A stretch of 26,234 bases of DNA from Hyphomicrobiales bacterium (GCA_017304505.1 JAFKKQ010000243.1:1-26234); one strand, 5' to 3'. Positions 15,476 through 24,367 are shown, counted from the first letter of the stretch. Made by a program: numbers and translations. Notes: a model not told the origin generated them from the sequence alone.

Positions 15476-17011
15476 TTAGGCGTGGCCGAGCGGCAGCGCC
15501 ACAAACCGCGTGCCGTTGCCCGATTGCACCCGCATCAGCACGCTGGTCCGGCCTTGATCCTTGGCTTGCGTGAGCGCGTGGCGGACCTGGCCGACGTTCG
15601 ATACCGATTTGCCGGCGACATCGAGGATCACGTCCCCGGTCTGCAAGCCGTGCTCGGCGGCCGCACTGTCGGGATCGACGCCGGTGATCACCAGTCCCTT
15701 GCCGCCGGCGCCGGCCACTTGATCGGCCGGCGCAAGCGTCAGGCCGAGATGCGGCACGTCATGGCCCGACGTGTCGCTGTTGTCGTCAGCCTTGGCCTGC
15801 TTGTCGTTCGGCATCTGGCGCAACGTCAGCGCGATCGTCTTCTGCTCGCCGTTGCGCCGAACGCTGAGCGTCACCTTCGCGCCGGGCGTCATCGCACCGA
15901 TCTTCTTGGCGAGATCGCGCGAATCCTTGACCGCGTCGCCGTTGACGGCGGTGATGACATCGCCGGTCTGGATGCCGGCCTTGGCCGCCGGTCCGCCGTC
16001 CTGCGCTTCGTCAACAATGGCGCCTTCGGCATTCTTCATGCCGAGGCTGTCGGCCATCTCGGCGCTCACGGCCTGGACCTTGACGCCGATCCAGCCGCGC
16101 GCGACATAGCCGTGCTCCTTGAGCTTGGCGACCACGGTCTTCACGGTGTCGGCCGGAATGCCGAATCCGATGCCGACCGAACCGCCCGACGGCGAGTAGA
16201 TCGCCGTGTTCACCGCAATCACCTGGCCCTCGGTGTTGAAGGCCGGACCGCCGGAGTTGCCCTTGTTGATCGGCGCGTCGATCTGGATGAAGTCGTCATA
16301 GGGGCCGGAGCCGATGTCGCGGCCGCGCGCCGACACGATGCCGGCCGTTGCCGTTCCGGTGAGGCCGAACGGATTGCCCACCGCGACCACCCAGTCGCCG
16401 ACGCGCGGCGGCTTGTCGGCAAAGGTCACGAACGGGAAGTTCTTCTCGGCATCGACCTTGATCAGCGCGAGGTCGGTCTTCTGATCGGTGCCGACCACCT
16501 TGGCGGTGTAGGTCTTGCCGTCATCGGTTTTGACCTGGACCGTCTTGGCGTGATCGACCACGTGGAAGTTGGTGACGGCGTAACCGTCGGCGGAAATGAA
16601 GAAGCCCGAGCCCAGGCCGGTGATCATCTGCCGGCCGTGCGGCATCTGCCGAAGGCCGGGGAAGCCCGGCATGCCGAATTCGCGAAAGAAGCGCTGCAGC
16701 GAATCGTTGTCGCCGAACTGCTCCATTCCGCTGCCGACGGTCTTGTCATCCTGCTCGATCTTCACCCGCACCGAAATAACCGCGGGCTTTACCTTTTCGA
16801 TCAGATCGGCAAAGCCGGCTTGCGGCTGAACTTCGATCGCATGCGCGGCCGTGCCCTCGAAGGCGATCGGCCGATAGCCCGGCCCGGCCAGCATCACGGC
16901 CACGCCGATCGCGGCCGCGGAGGCAAGAAGCACGAGCCTGCGCTTCGCCAGAATGCGACGCGTCTTGGGAAGAATGTCTTCGGTGATCTTGGTTGGGATT
17001 TTCGGCTTCAT
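15476..17011 (-). CDS. Do/DegP (HtrA)-family periplasmic serine protease
   Basis: This 511-residue envelope protease/chaperone carries an N-terminal signal or membrane anchor (hydrophobic residues about 26-42 after a basic stretch). The trypsin-like domain holds the triad His150 (VTNFHVVD), Asp180 (KTDLALIKV) and Ser253 (KGNSGGPAF). Two PDZ domains follow (about 290-375 and 415-505), which recognise unfolded C-termini. A Met/Phe/Pro-rich loop before the protease core (near 95-125) matches the DegP LA loop. The role is degradation of misfolded periplasmic proteins. The start ATG 17011 has GGAG upstream. It follows the PAS-GGDEF-EAL gene on the same strand after 236 bases, which hold a possible stress promoter. 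Which degP/degQ paralogue it is cannot be fixed. Confidence 0.94.
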   Translation of the reverse strand: MKPKIPTKITEDILPKTRRILAKRRLVLLASAAAIGVAVMLAGPGYRPIAFEGTAAHAIEVQPQAGFADLIEKVKPAVISVRVKIEQDDKTVGSGMEQFGDNDSLQRFFREFGMPGFPGLRQMPHGRQMITGLGSGFFISADGYAVTNFHVVDHAKTVQVKTDDGKTYTAKVVGTDQKTDLALIKVDAEKNFPFVTFADKPPRVGDWVVAVGNPFGLTGTATAGIVSARGRDIGSGPYDDFIQIDAPINKGNSGGPAFNTEGQVIAVNTAIYSPSGGSVGIGFGIPADTVKTVVAKLKEHGYVARGWIGVKVQAVSAEMADSLGMKNAEGAIVDEAQDGGPAAKAGIQTGDVITAVNGDAVKDSRDLAKKIGAMTPGAKVTLSVRRNGEQKTIALTLRQMPNDKQAKADDNSDTSGHDVPHLGLTLAPADQVAGAGGKGLVITGVDPDSAAAEHGLQTGDVILDVAGKSVSNVGQVRHALTQAKDQGRTSVLMRVQSGNGTRFVALPLGHA

Positions 17012-17223
17012 GGCCAGTCTCCATCATCGTTGCCCGCGCCTGAGCGGCGTTCATGGCTTCAATGCGCAATGATGACGATTGCACCTTACGGTGCGCTGGC
17101 GACGGAATTAATCCTTGTTCATGCTGGCCGAACGTCAGCAAATTCGGCTTGTCGAGTCGCATGCCGGGCGAAATGCCGCACCCCGCTTCACGCGGCCATC
17201 GAAGCGGTGGCGCAATATCCGGA

Positions 17224-17247
17224 AACGGTTCGGACGATGCGTGTTCC
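17224..17247 (-). promoter_or_regulatory. Possible EcfG-type (general stress) promoter upstream of the HtrA-family gene
   Basis: On the minus strand GGAAC (17243-17247) is followed after 15 bases by CGTT (17224-17227). This resembles the alphaproteobacterial EcfG consensus GGAAC-N16/17-CGTT, though the spacer is one base short. It would give a leader of roughly 200 bases before the protease start. The rest of the 17012-17247 gap holds only a small GCACC/GGTGC hairpin (17081-17094). This is weak, spacing-limited evidence. Confidence 0.25.
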
Positions 17248-19125
17248 TTAGATGCGCGGTTTTCTGCGCCGGTCGACGGGAACCGTATTCCCCCAAGGGC
17301 GGTCGACTGCCGCAAGGCCAATCAGCGCGCCTTGCAGGTAATCGCACCCCCATTGGGTCAACGCATCCGCGGTGGCCTCGTCCTGAACCCATTCCGCGAC
17401 AGTCTTGAGGCCGAGCCGTTTCGCCAGTTCGATCAACGCCTGCGCGAAGGCGCGGTCGTCATCGGACTGCATCAGCCTTTGTATGAACGCGCCGTCGATC
17501 TTGAGGATGTCGACGCCGAGCTTGCGCAGGTTGCGGAACGACGTGTAGCCGGAGCCGAAATCGTCGATCGCGATCCGGCAGCCGAGGTCTTTCACGCGGG
17601 AAACGAACCCGCGGGTGTCGTCGATGTCGTGGATCGCAGCCGATTCGGTGATCTCGACGATCAGCCGCTCGCCGACGCCGGGGTTGGCCCGCAGCAGGGC
17701 ATCCAGCGCCGACCACCAGTCCGGGTCGGTGGTGGAAACCGGGGCAACATTGACGCTGGCGTGGAGGCTCGGCACCGCCGCCATTTCCGCCACCAGCAAT
17801 TCGAGCACGCGATGATCGAGCAGCCGCTCCAGGCCGAGACGTTCGGCCACGGGGATCGCGGCGCTTGCCGGCACCAGCGAGCCGTCGACACGCCGGATCC
17901 GCATCAAGCATTCGTAGAACGCAATCTCTCTGCTGGGCGTCGCAACCACCGGCTCGAACGCCAGCAGGATGCGCCGCTGGTTCAGCGCCGTGACGATCTC
18001 GTCGGCGGCTTGCACGTTCTGCCGCCGCAGGGCCTCTCGCTCGACGTTCGGGCGGTAAACCTGGAACGAGCCCGGTCGCCGGGCCTTGGCCCGATCCAGC
18101 GTTTCCTGCGCGCGCGCGAGAATCTCCGGCACGTTCGACGCATAGCGTGGCGCAGCGACCCCACCCACGGTCACCGTGACGCCGACCGGCCCGGCTTCGG
18201 TCAGGATCACATCGTCGCGGACGCCGGCCACCTGCCGTTCGGCGGCCCGCTCCATATCTTCGAGCGTGCAATCGTTGAGGATGATGCCGAACTTGTTCCC
18301 GGAAAAGCGGCCGAGCTGGTCGCCGCCGCGCATCTTGGCGCGCAGCCGTTTGGCGACGGCGTTGATCGCTTCGTCGGCGATGTCGAAACCATAGGACTCG
18401 TTGATGCGCGCGAGATTGTCGATCGCCACCAGCATGAATCCGCACGATGCGCGCCGCGCCACCGTTTGCCGAAGCGTCGTTTCCAACGATTCTGTGAGGG
18501 AGGTGCGATTCATCTCTCCGGTCAGGTGGTCGAAGTGCGAGAGATAGGTGAGCCGCTCCTCCTGGTCGTGGGGCTCGTTGATCATGCGAACCGTGCCGTG
18601 CGCGTGCGCGGGCTTGCCGTCCGCGCCGGCAAACCAACGGCCGATGTCCTCGATCCAGAGCGGTTTTTTCGCGCCGGGCGGATGCAGCGCGTATTGAACC
18701 TGATAGGGAACGCCGGCGCCTTCGTCGTGCCGCGATGAGTTCATGATCGCGTCGAAGCGGCTCGTCGCGGCATCAGCCGCAAGCATCTTGGCATAGCTGC
18801 GTCCGCTCGAGATCGCGGCGGGGTCGGTCATCAGCACTTCGGTTGCGTTCCGGCCCCACGTCAGCGCGTCGTCGCCAATCGACCATGCATAAGGCACTTC
18901 GCCGATGGACGTCATGATCGCGGCCGGATCGAGCACCGCCCGGGCAGGAGCCGCGAACACGTCCGGTGCCGACGAGGGGGCAACTCGCTGACTTGGGGCG
19001 CGCGCGCTTTGAGCGCGCTCACCTGACACGTATTCACCTTGCACGTGTGTGTCGCGGCCTCGAGACACGATCGAACCCTTTTGCGAACCTTTTGGGAGAA
19101 GCCGCGTTGCCCCGTCGCGCGACAC
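17248..19125 (-). CDS. PAS-GGDEF-EAL protein; probable c-di-GMP phosphodiesterase with degenerate GGDEF
   Basis: The protein has up to 625 residues and no membrane segments. After a low-complexity N-terminus come a PAS-like region (about 70-185), a GGDEF-type domain (about 190-355) and an EAL domain (about 375-610). The GGDEF signature is replaced by SGNKF (275-279), so cyclase activity is unlikely; a GTP-sensing role is possible. The EAL side keeps the catalytic set: E405 and R409 of ECLMR, N459, E491/E494 of VEITES, DDFGSGYTS (D521, D522), K542, E578 and Q598. Only the name motif is EPV instead of EAL. c-di-GMP hydrolysis is therefore likely. The GTG start at 19125 has no good Shine-Dalgarno, and a GTG at 19068 is an alternative. 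It lies upstream of the protease gene on the same strand. Confidence 0.88.
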   Translation of the reverse strand: MSRDGATRLLPKGSQKGSIVSRGRDTHVQGEYVSGERAQSARAPSQRVAPSSAPDVFAAPARAVLDPAAIMTSIGEVPYAWSIGDDALTWGRNATEVLMTDPAAISSGRSYAKMLAADAATSRFDAIMNSSRHDEGAGVPYQVQYALHPPGAKKPLWIEDIGRWFAGADGKPAHAHGTVRMINEPHDQEERLTYLSHFDHLTGEMNRTSLTESLETTLRQTVARRASCGFMLVAIDNLARINESYGFDIADEAINAVAKRLRAKMRGGDQLGRFSGNKFGIILNDCTLEDMERAAERQVAGVRDDVILTEAGPVGVTVTVGGVAAPRYASNVPEILARAQETLDRAKARRPGSFQVYRPNVEREALRRQNVQAADEIVTALNQRRILLAFEPVVATPSREIAFYECLMRIRRVDGSLVPASAAIPVAERLGLERLLDHRVLELLVAEMAAVPSLHASVNVAPVSTTDPDWWSALDALLRANPGVGERLIVEITESAAIHDIDDTRGFVSRVKDLGCRIAIDDFGSGYTSFRNLRKLGVDILKIDGAFIQRLMQSDDDRAFAQALIELAKRLGLKTVAEWVQDEATADALTQWGCDYLQGALIGLAAVDRPWGNTVPVDRRRKPRI

Positions 19126-19273
19126 CGCGGCACCGATTCGGGACCGATCCTAGCGGAGAAGCCTTAAACAAACCGCAAATCCTGGTTGTGGCCGCCGGAA
19201 GGCTTTCGGCACGGCGCTTGCGATGCCTGTTGATGGGGACGGCGTTTGTCCCGCATTGAGACAGGGGCCGACG

Positions 19274-19507
19274 ATGGCACCAGGAGCTGATTTACGATCT
19301 TTTAATCGGGCCGTGACCGTCGCGATCCCGGAGCGGGGACCCATGCCGCGCGACCGGCCGCTGCGCGGCGCTCCCTTCCTTGCTCAATTGATCGCCAACG
19401 CGAGCGGATGTCCGCAGACGCGCGAACGCCGGCGCGCCGGGCCGGCCGAAGTCATCGCGGCCTATCGCGCGGCGATGGCGAGAGCGGCGCTGTCAAAGCC
19501 GCGGTAA
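19274..19507 (+). CDS. Small basic hypothetical protein
   Basis: A 77-residue frame opens at ATG 19274 behind AGGGGC. The C-terminal part (FLAQLIANASGCPQTRERRRAGPAEVIAAYRAA) has the amphipathic, Arg-rich pattern that I associate with short uncharacterised proteins of Rhizobiales, but I cannot name a family. The frame has no competing gene on the other strand and lies divergent from the PAS-GGDEF-EAL gene. It ends 30 bases before the stop of the convergent membrane-protein gene at 19538. No signal peptide or membrane segment is seen. It is probably a real gene but of unknown function. Confidence 0.55.
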   Translation: MAPGADLRSFNRAVTVAIPERGPMPRDRPLRGAPFLAQLIANASGCPQTRERRRAGPAEVIAAYRAAMARAALSKPR

Positions 19508-19537
19508 CCAAGATTAAGGGTAACGGAAGCGGCGCGG

Positions 19538-19951
19538 TCAGGCGACGGAGTCGACCCGCTCGATTTGCAGGTCGCGTTGCGCGGTGCGGATGGTGACGAT
19601 GAAGCCCGCCATTACGTCGACCAGGCTGATGATCATGAGCAGGAAAAACGTCGACGTTCCGGCCGCCGCGACCAGGAGGAATTCGACCAGCATGGCGATG
19701 AACAGCAGCATCGACAGGACGTGATCGACGATGGCGCGTGAACCCATCCGCGTCGCCTTCAGGATTTCGAGCGTCAGCAACAGAATGGCGACGGCGAGGA
19801 GAATGTCCTCCGTGGTCACCGTCCAGTCCTGGCCGGACATCAGATGAATGCTGGTCACCTTGTCGGTCCAGCCGATCCCCGGAGTCAGAAACGCGATCAT
19901 GTTGTAGATCGCGAAGGGGACCACCAGCAGCGGGAACCCGATCAGGTACAT
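19538..19951 (-). CDS. Four-helix inner-membrane protein of unknown function
   Basis: The 137-residue product has four clear hydrophobic segments: about residues 2-24 (LIGFPLLVVPFAIYNMIAFL), 49-64, 79-97 and 99-118. A short charged C-terminal tail (TAQRDLQIERVDSVA) follows. An acidic loop (TDKVTSIHLMSGQDWTVTTEDI) separates helices one and two. I do not recognise a named family, though small proteins of this layout are common in Rhizobiales. It stands between rpmF (upstream on the same strand, 101 bases away) and the convergent small gene at 19274. The start at 19951 is the only one giving a complete first helix. Confidence 0.7.
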   Translation of the reverse strand: MYLIGFPLLVVPFAIYNMIAFLTPGIGWTDKVTSIHLMSGQDWTVTTEDILLAVAILLLTLEILKATRMGSRAIVDHVLSMLLFIAMLVEFLLVAAAGTSTFFLLMIISLVDVMAGFIVTIRTAQRDLQIERVDSVA

Positions 19952-20052
19952 CGTCCGCCCTCGGTCCGGTCCGCCTTGGGTCGCCCTTGCCGGCGGCCGC
20001 GCTTCAAGGCTTGCGCGCGGCCCTGAAGCCCGTGGCTTGAGCCTCGGTGGCT

Positions 20053-20238
20053 TTAAGCCTCGCTCTTGGCCTTGAGCACCGCCCGGCCCTTGTACATGCC
20101 GGTCTTCAGGTCGATGTGGTGCGGACGGCGCAACTCGCCGGAATCCTTGTCTTCGATGTAGGTCGGCCGCTTCAGCGCATCCGCCGAACGGCGCATGCCC
20201 CGCCTCGACGGCGATGTTTTCTTCTTTGGCACGGCCAT
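20053..20238 (-). CDS. rpmF: 50S ribosomal protein L32
   Basis: This 61-residue, highly basic protein of the large ribosomal subunit begins [18 protein letters not shown], which is diagnostic of L32. It continues with [19 protein letters not shown] and ends [12 protein letters not shown]. The zinc-ribbon cysteines found in some L32 proteins are absent, so this is a zinc-independent form. The start ATG 20238 has AAGGAG well placed upstream; a longer open frame to 20289 is not part of the protein. It lies downstream of mtgA on the same strand with a 112-base gap. Confidence 0.96.
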   Translation of the reverse strand: MAVPKKKTSPSRRGMRRSADALKRPTYIEDKDSGELRRPHHIDLKTGMYKGRAVLKAKSEA

Positions 20239-20350
20239 GCTGGCGATCTCCTTGAAACGGCGGCGCGGGTTCACGCGCCGAACCGTCAAAACCTGCGGGA
20301 AGCCGGGCTTATAGAGGAAGCCTCACGCCAAGGCTAGACCCTTTGAGCCG

Positions 20351-21055
20351 TCAGGAGCGGCGCAGGCAGGCGTCGATCGACCGATGGCGGGCGGCGCGGG
20401 CCTGGACGATGCCGGCGATCCGCCGGACGGAGGGCCGGGGAGCCTTGGCGCTGCGCCGCCTCGGGTTCGGCAGCATGGCGGTGAGCAGCGCGGCCTCGCC
20501 GGGCGTCAACTGCGAGGCCGGCTTGTTGAAGGCGTGGCGCGCGCCGGCCTCGATGCCGAATTCGCCGTTGGGGCCCCATTCGGCGATATTGAGGTAAATC
20601 TCCATGATCCGCCGCTTGGGCAGCACCCAGTCGATCCAGAGCGCCAGAGGGAACTCCAGGGCCTTGCGCACCAAGCTGCGGCCCGGCCATAGGAACAGAT
20701 TCTTGGCGACCTGCTGGGTGATGGTCGAGCCACCCCGCATCTCGGAGAGGTCGTCGGCATCCTCCAGCGCCTCGCGCAGCTCGGCCAGGTCCACCCCGTG
20801 ATGGCTGCAAAAGCGGGCGTCCTCGGAAGCGATGACCGTTCGCGGCAGCACCGGGGCGATCCGCCCCAGCGGAACGACGATCCGCTCGACCCGCTTGCCA
20901 AGAAGCCAGCGGGCGATCATCGGAGTCGACACCGGGTCCACCAGACGGTACAGCGGCGCCAGCAAATAGGGCAGCAACACAAGGATCGCCAACGCCACGA
21001 TGAGCCACCGGCCCAGGCGGAGGGCCGTTCTGCGAGGCGACCCGGAGCTTGTCAT
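20351..21055 (-). CDS. mtgA: Monofunctional biosynthetic peptidoglycan glycosyltransferase
   Basis: The 234-residue enzyme polymerises lipid II into glycan strands at the periplasmic face of the inner membrane. One N-terminal membrane anchor ([20 protein letters not shown]) is followed by a GT51 domain. Its catalytic Glu lies in [16 protein letters not shown], with the second motif [16 protein letters not shown], then [16 protein letters not shown] and the [32 protein letters not shown] end ([11 protein letters not shown]...). There is no transpeptidase domain. The start ATG 21055 is chosen; GTG 21073 would add six residues and cannot be excluded. It is divergent from ispA, whose start is only 28 bases away, so their promoters overlap or lie within each other's leaders. 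Confidence 0.94.
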   Translation of the reverse strand: MTSSGSPRRTALRLGRWLIVALAILVLLPYLLAPLYRLVDPVSTPMIARWLLGKRVERIVVPLGRIAPVLPRTVIASEDARFCSHHGVDLAELREALEDADDLSEMRGGSTITQQVAKNLFLWPGRSLVRKALEFPLALWIDWVLPKRRIMEIYLNIAEWGPNGEFGIEAGARHAFNKPASQLTPGEAALLTAMLPNPRRRSAKAPRPSVRRIAGIVQARAARHRSIDACLRRS

Positions 21056-21083
21056 CGTTCCAGAGTTAAGCACAATTCATCCC

Positions 21084-22040
21084 ATGTCGCGCACAGCCGC
21101 CAAATCCCACCCCGCCGCCGACGCTTCCTTCGCTGCGAAGCTGAACGCCGCCGCCGCCGAGACGGAGCATTTGCTTGAGCGGCTGCTCGATGCCGCTGCG
21201 GCCGAGGGCGAAATCGCCCGTCCCCATCGTATCGTCGAGGCCATGCGCTATTCGGGCCTTGGCGGCGGCAAGCGGCTGCGACCGTTTCTCACCGTTGAAA
21301 CGGCGGCGCTATTCGGCGTTGCGCGCGGGCACGCCTTGATGGCCGGTGCCGCGATCGAACTGGTGCATTGCTATTCGCTCGTGCATGACGACCTGCCGGC
21401 GATGGACAACGACGACCTGCGCCGCGGCCGCCCGACCGCCCACAAGGCGTTCGACGAGGCCACCGCGATCCTTGCCGGCGACGGCCTGCTCACCTTTGCG
21501 TTCGACGTGCTGGCGCGGCCGGAAACCCATCCGGATGCCGCGGTGCGGATTGCGCTCGTGATGGGTCTTGCCCGCGCCGCGGGCCTTGGCGGCATGGTCG
21601 GAGGCCAGATGCTGGACCTTGCCGCCGAGGGCCGGTTCGGCAAGAACGACACGCCGCAGGGCGAACAGGACGTGCTTACGCTGCAGGCGATGAAGACCGG
21701 CGCGATCCTGAAATTCTGCTGCGTCGCCGGTGCGATCCTCGGCCATGCGCCGAAGGCGCGGCTCGACGCCGTCAGCCGCTACGGCCAGGTGATCGGCCAG
21801 GCGTTCCAGATTGCCGACGATTTGCTCGATGTCGAAGGCGACGCCGCCACGCTCGGCAAGGCCGCCGGCAAAGACGCGGCCCACGGCAAGGCGACGCTGG
21901 TCGATCTCCTGGGTGTCGCCGGCGCGCGGGCGCGCTTGGCCCAACTCGTGCTGGAGGCGGAGAGCACGCTCGCTCCGTTTGGCGCCGATGGCGCGATCCT
22001 GAGGGACGCGGCGCGCTTTATCGCGGAGCGGCGTGCCTAA
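21084..22040 (+). CDS. ispA: Farnesyl diphosphate synthase (short-chain polyprenyl synthetase)
   Basis: This 318-residue trans-prenyltransferase condenses isopentenyl diphosphate with allylic diphosphates to C15 farnesyl diphosphate, the precursor of quinone side chains, undecaprenyl and hopanoids. Motifs seen are GGGKRLRP (60-67), the first Asp-rich motif DDLPAMD (102-108) in the form with the two-residue insertion typical of bacterial FPP synthases, GQMLDL, and the second Asp-rich motif QIADDLLD. The N-terminus carries an Ala-rich extension. The start ATG 21084 is chosen since the longer frame overlaps the divergent mtgA coding region. The DUF1345 gene overlaps its last eight bases, so the two are probably cotranscribed. 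Confidence 0.93.
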   Translation: MSRTAAKSHPAADASFAAKLNAAAAETEHLLERLLDAAAAEGEIARPHRIVEAMRYSGLGGGKRLRPFLTVETAALFGVARGHALMAGAAIELVHCYSLVHDDLPAMDNDDLRRGRPTAHKAFDEATAILAGDGLLTFAFDVLARPETHPDAAVRIALVMGLARAAGLGGMVGGQMLDLAAEGRFGKNDTPQGEQDVLTLQAMKTGAILKFCCVAGAILGHAPKARLDAVSRYGQVIGQAFQIADDLLDVEGDAATLGKAAGKDAAHGKATLVDLLGVAGARARLAQLVLEAESTLAPFGADGAILRDAARFIAERRA

Positions 22041-22740
22041 GCGCCCGCCCGTCTCGCGCGAAGCCGGCCGCATCGCCAAGCGTCCGGCCTATCTCGTTCG
22101 GCTCGGAGTCGCGCACAAACGACTCGCCATTTCCGTAGCAATTGGCCTTGCCACGGCGCTGGCGCTGGTCGCGTTGCCCTTCACTGCGATCACGCGCGCG
22201 CTGATCGGCTGGGATGTCGGCCTGCTGATCTATCTCGTTGCAGCAGCGGTCATGATGGGTCGTTGCTCCACGGTCGCGGCGATCCGCAACAACGCCGCTA
22301 GACAAGATGAAGGGGCATTCGCGATCCTGATCCTGGCTGTGGGTGCCGCCGTGGCAAGTCTGGGCGCGATTTTTGCGGAACTTGCCGCCATCGACCGCGG
22401 TGCGCCGAGCTACCCGCTCTACATCGCGCTTGCCATCGGCACCGTGGTGCTGTCCTGGACGTTCACCCACACGATCTTTGCTCTGCACTACGCGCACGAG
22501 TTTTATGGCGACCGCGCGCAGAAGAACGGCCTGAAGTTTCCCGATAACCAGCAGCCGGATTACTGGGATTTCGTCTACTTTTCGTTTGTCATCGGCATGA
22601 CGTTCCAGGTGTCCGACATCGCCGTCACGCATAAGTCGATCCGGCGGATGGTGGTGGCCCACGGCGCGCTGTCGTTTTTCTTCAGCACCGCCATTGTCGC
22701 CATGACGGTGAACATCGCGGCGAATATCATTCAGAAGTAG
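22033..22740 (+). CDS. DUF1345 integral membrane protein
   Basis: The 235-residue protein has about five hydrophobic segments. The C-terminal signature is FTHTIFALHYAHEFYGD, followed by FPDNQQPDYWDFVYFSFVIGMTFQVSDIAVT, which is characteristic of DUF1345. Its function is unknown. The start is GTG 22033, which overlaps the ispA stop by eight bases; GGAG in the ispA 3' end serves as Shine-Dalgarno, so translation is probably coupled. The basic N-terminus (KRPPVSREAGRIAKRP) should stay in the cytoplasm. The broken antiporter gene follows after 29 bases. Confidence 0.88.
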   Translation: MPKRPPVSREAGRIAKRPAYLVRLGVAHKRLAISVAIGLATALALVALPFTAITRALIGWDVGLLIYLVAAAVMMGRCSTVAAIRNNAARQDEGAFAILILAVGAAVASLGAIFAELAAIDRGAPSYPLYIALAIGTVVLSWTFTHTIFALHYAHEFYGDRAQKNGLKFPDNQQPDYWDFVYFSFVIGMTFQVSDIAVTHKSIRRMVVAHGALSFFFSTAIVAMTVNIAANIIQK

Positions 22741-22769
22741 ATTCGGGACGGCTACAGGGCGTACCCACG

Positions 22770-24351
22770 ATGACCGCCACCATCCAGGTTGTTCTCTTGC
22801 TGCTCGCGGTCCTGGTGGTGATCGCGGTGGTCGCGCAGCGGCTGAAGCTCGCGCCCTCGATCCTTTTGGTGATCGCCGGCATCATGCTGGCGCTGGTGCC
22901 GGGCCTGCCGCCGATCGAGCTCGCGCCGGAGCTGGTTCTGCTCGTTCTGCTGCCGCCGCTGATCTACTCCGCCGGCGTGTCGATGAGCTGGCGCGAGTTC
23001 CGCTTCAACCTGCGGCCGATCACGCTGCTGGCGTTCGGTTGCGTGGTGTTCACCACCTGCGCGGTTGCGCTCGCGATGCATCACCTGCTCGGCTGGCAAT
23101 GGGGCGTGGCGTTCGCGCTCGGCGCCATCGTCGCACCGCCGGACGTGGTCGCGCCGCTCGCCATCGCGCGACGGCTCGCGCTGCCGCACCGGCTCATTGT
23201 CGGCCAACGACGCCACCGCGCTGATCCTCTATCGGTTCGCCGTGCTCGCGGTGACCACCGGCACGTTCTCGCTCGTGGATGCGGCCGACACCTTCGGCCT
23301 GATCGTCGTCGGTGAGATCGTTTACGGCATCGGCGTCGGCTGGCTGAGCCTGCGGCTGCGGCAATGGGCGAGGAACCCGCGCGTGGAGATCACGCTGTCG
23401 CTGATGACGCCGTATCTCGCTTATTGGATTCCCCAGCATCTCGGCGGCTCCGGCGTGCTGGCGACGGTCGCCTGCGGACTCTACGTGAGCTGGAACGGAC
23501 CGCGCCTGATCTCTGCGACGACCCGGCTGCAGGGCATGTTCTTCTGGGATTTGATCGTCTACCTGATCGAGGGCTTCGTCTTCCTCATTACCGGTTTGCA
23601 GGCGCGCACGCTGATCGAGAAGGCGCACGATTTTCCGATCGGCGAGTTGCTGATCGCCATCGCCGTCGCCGCTGTGATCGTGATCGCCGCGCGTTTCGTC
23701 TGGGTGTTCCCGGCGGTCTATGTGCCGCGCTGGATCTGGCGTCCGTTGCGGGCGCGCGATCCAACGCCGCCGTGGCAATGGACCTTCATCCTGGGTTTCA
23801 CCGGTGTGCGTGGCGTCGTTTCGCTTGCCGCCGCGCTCGCGGTGCCCCTGACCATTGAAAGCGGCGCGCCGTTTCCCCACCGCGACATGATCCTGTTCGC
23901 CACGTTCGGCGTCATCATCATCACGCTGGTCGGACAAGGGCTGATGCTGCCGAGCGTCATCCGCTGGCTCGGCATCGCCAATGACGGCCGCAGCGAGCAC
24001 CGGCGCCAGCAGGAGGCCGAGCTTGCCGCGCGCAGCCAGGCGATCGACGCCGCGCGCCGCCACCTGGAGAAGATCGCGGGAGAGCGCAAACTGAGCGGCG
24101 ATGTCGTGGCGCTTCTCAACGCGCGCCACGATCATCGTGCGCGGTTTATTCCGAGCGACCTCGACGAAGGCTTGAGCCGAATCCACGCCGGCAACGATCT
24201 GCGGCTGGAGCTGATCGCGGAGGAGCGCCGTTTCCTCTATCAGCTTCTGCGCGACGGCAAGATCGTCGATGAATCGCGGCGGCGGCTGGAGCGCGAATTG
24301 GACCTGGAGGAAGCGACGATTCTGGCCCACCGCAACGAGACACCATTATAG
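22770..24351 (+). pseudogene. CPA1-family Na+/H+ antiporter gene, frameshifted by a small deletion
   Basis: Residues 1 to about 144 of the first frame (22770 to about 23201) are a CPA1/NhaP-type exchanger: hydrophobic helices, then FALGAIVAPPDVVAPLAIARRLALPHRLIV with the ion-binding Asp region. From 23203 the protein continues in the next frame with ANDATALILYRFAV, more helices, LGFTGVRGVVSLAAALAVP and a charged cytoplasmic tail ending at 24351. In intact relatives about seven residues including the conserved EGE.L motif stand between the two parts. The join fits loss of 20 bases at 23201/23203. Without repair, the first frame runs out at 23315 in nonsense. It may be a real inactivation or an assembly error; the rest of the gene is undecayed. 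Confidence 0.85.
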
Positions 24352-24367
24352 GCGGCCGTCTCGCTTA

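Noticed and set aside
15395..17251. Very long open frame on the plus strand opposite the HtrA-family gene
   Set aside because: The translation is rich in Arg, His, Asp and Gly in the pattern of an antisense frame of a GC-rich gene and shows no family motif; the minus-strand protease is certain.
17053..18738. Long plus-strand open frame opposite the PAS-GGDEF-EAL gene
   Set aside because: It mirrors the codon structure of the real minus-strand gene and has no recognisable domain.
20021..20060. Repeated GCTT/AAGCC words after rpmF as a terminator
   Set aside because: The possible stems are only about five bases with long loops and there is no T run, so the call would be arbitrary.
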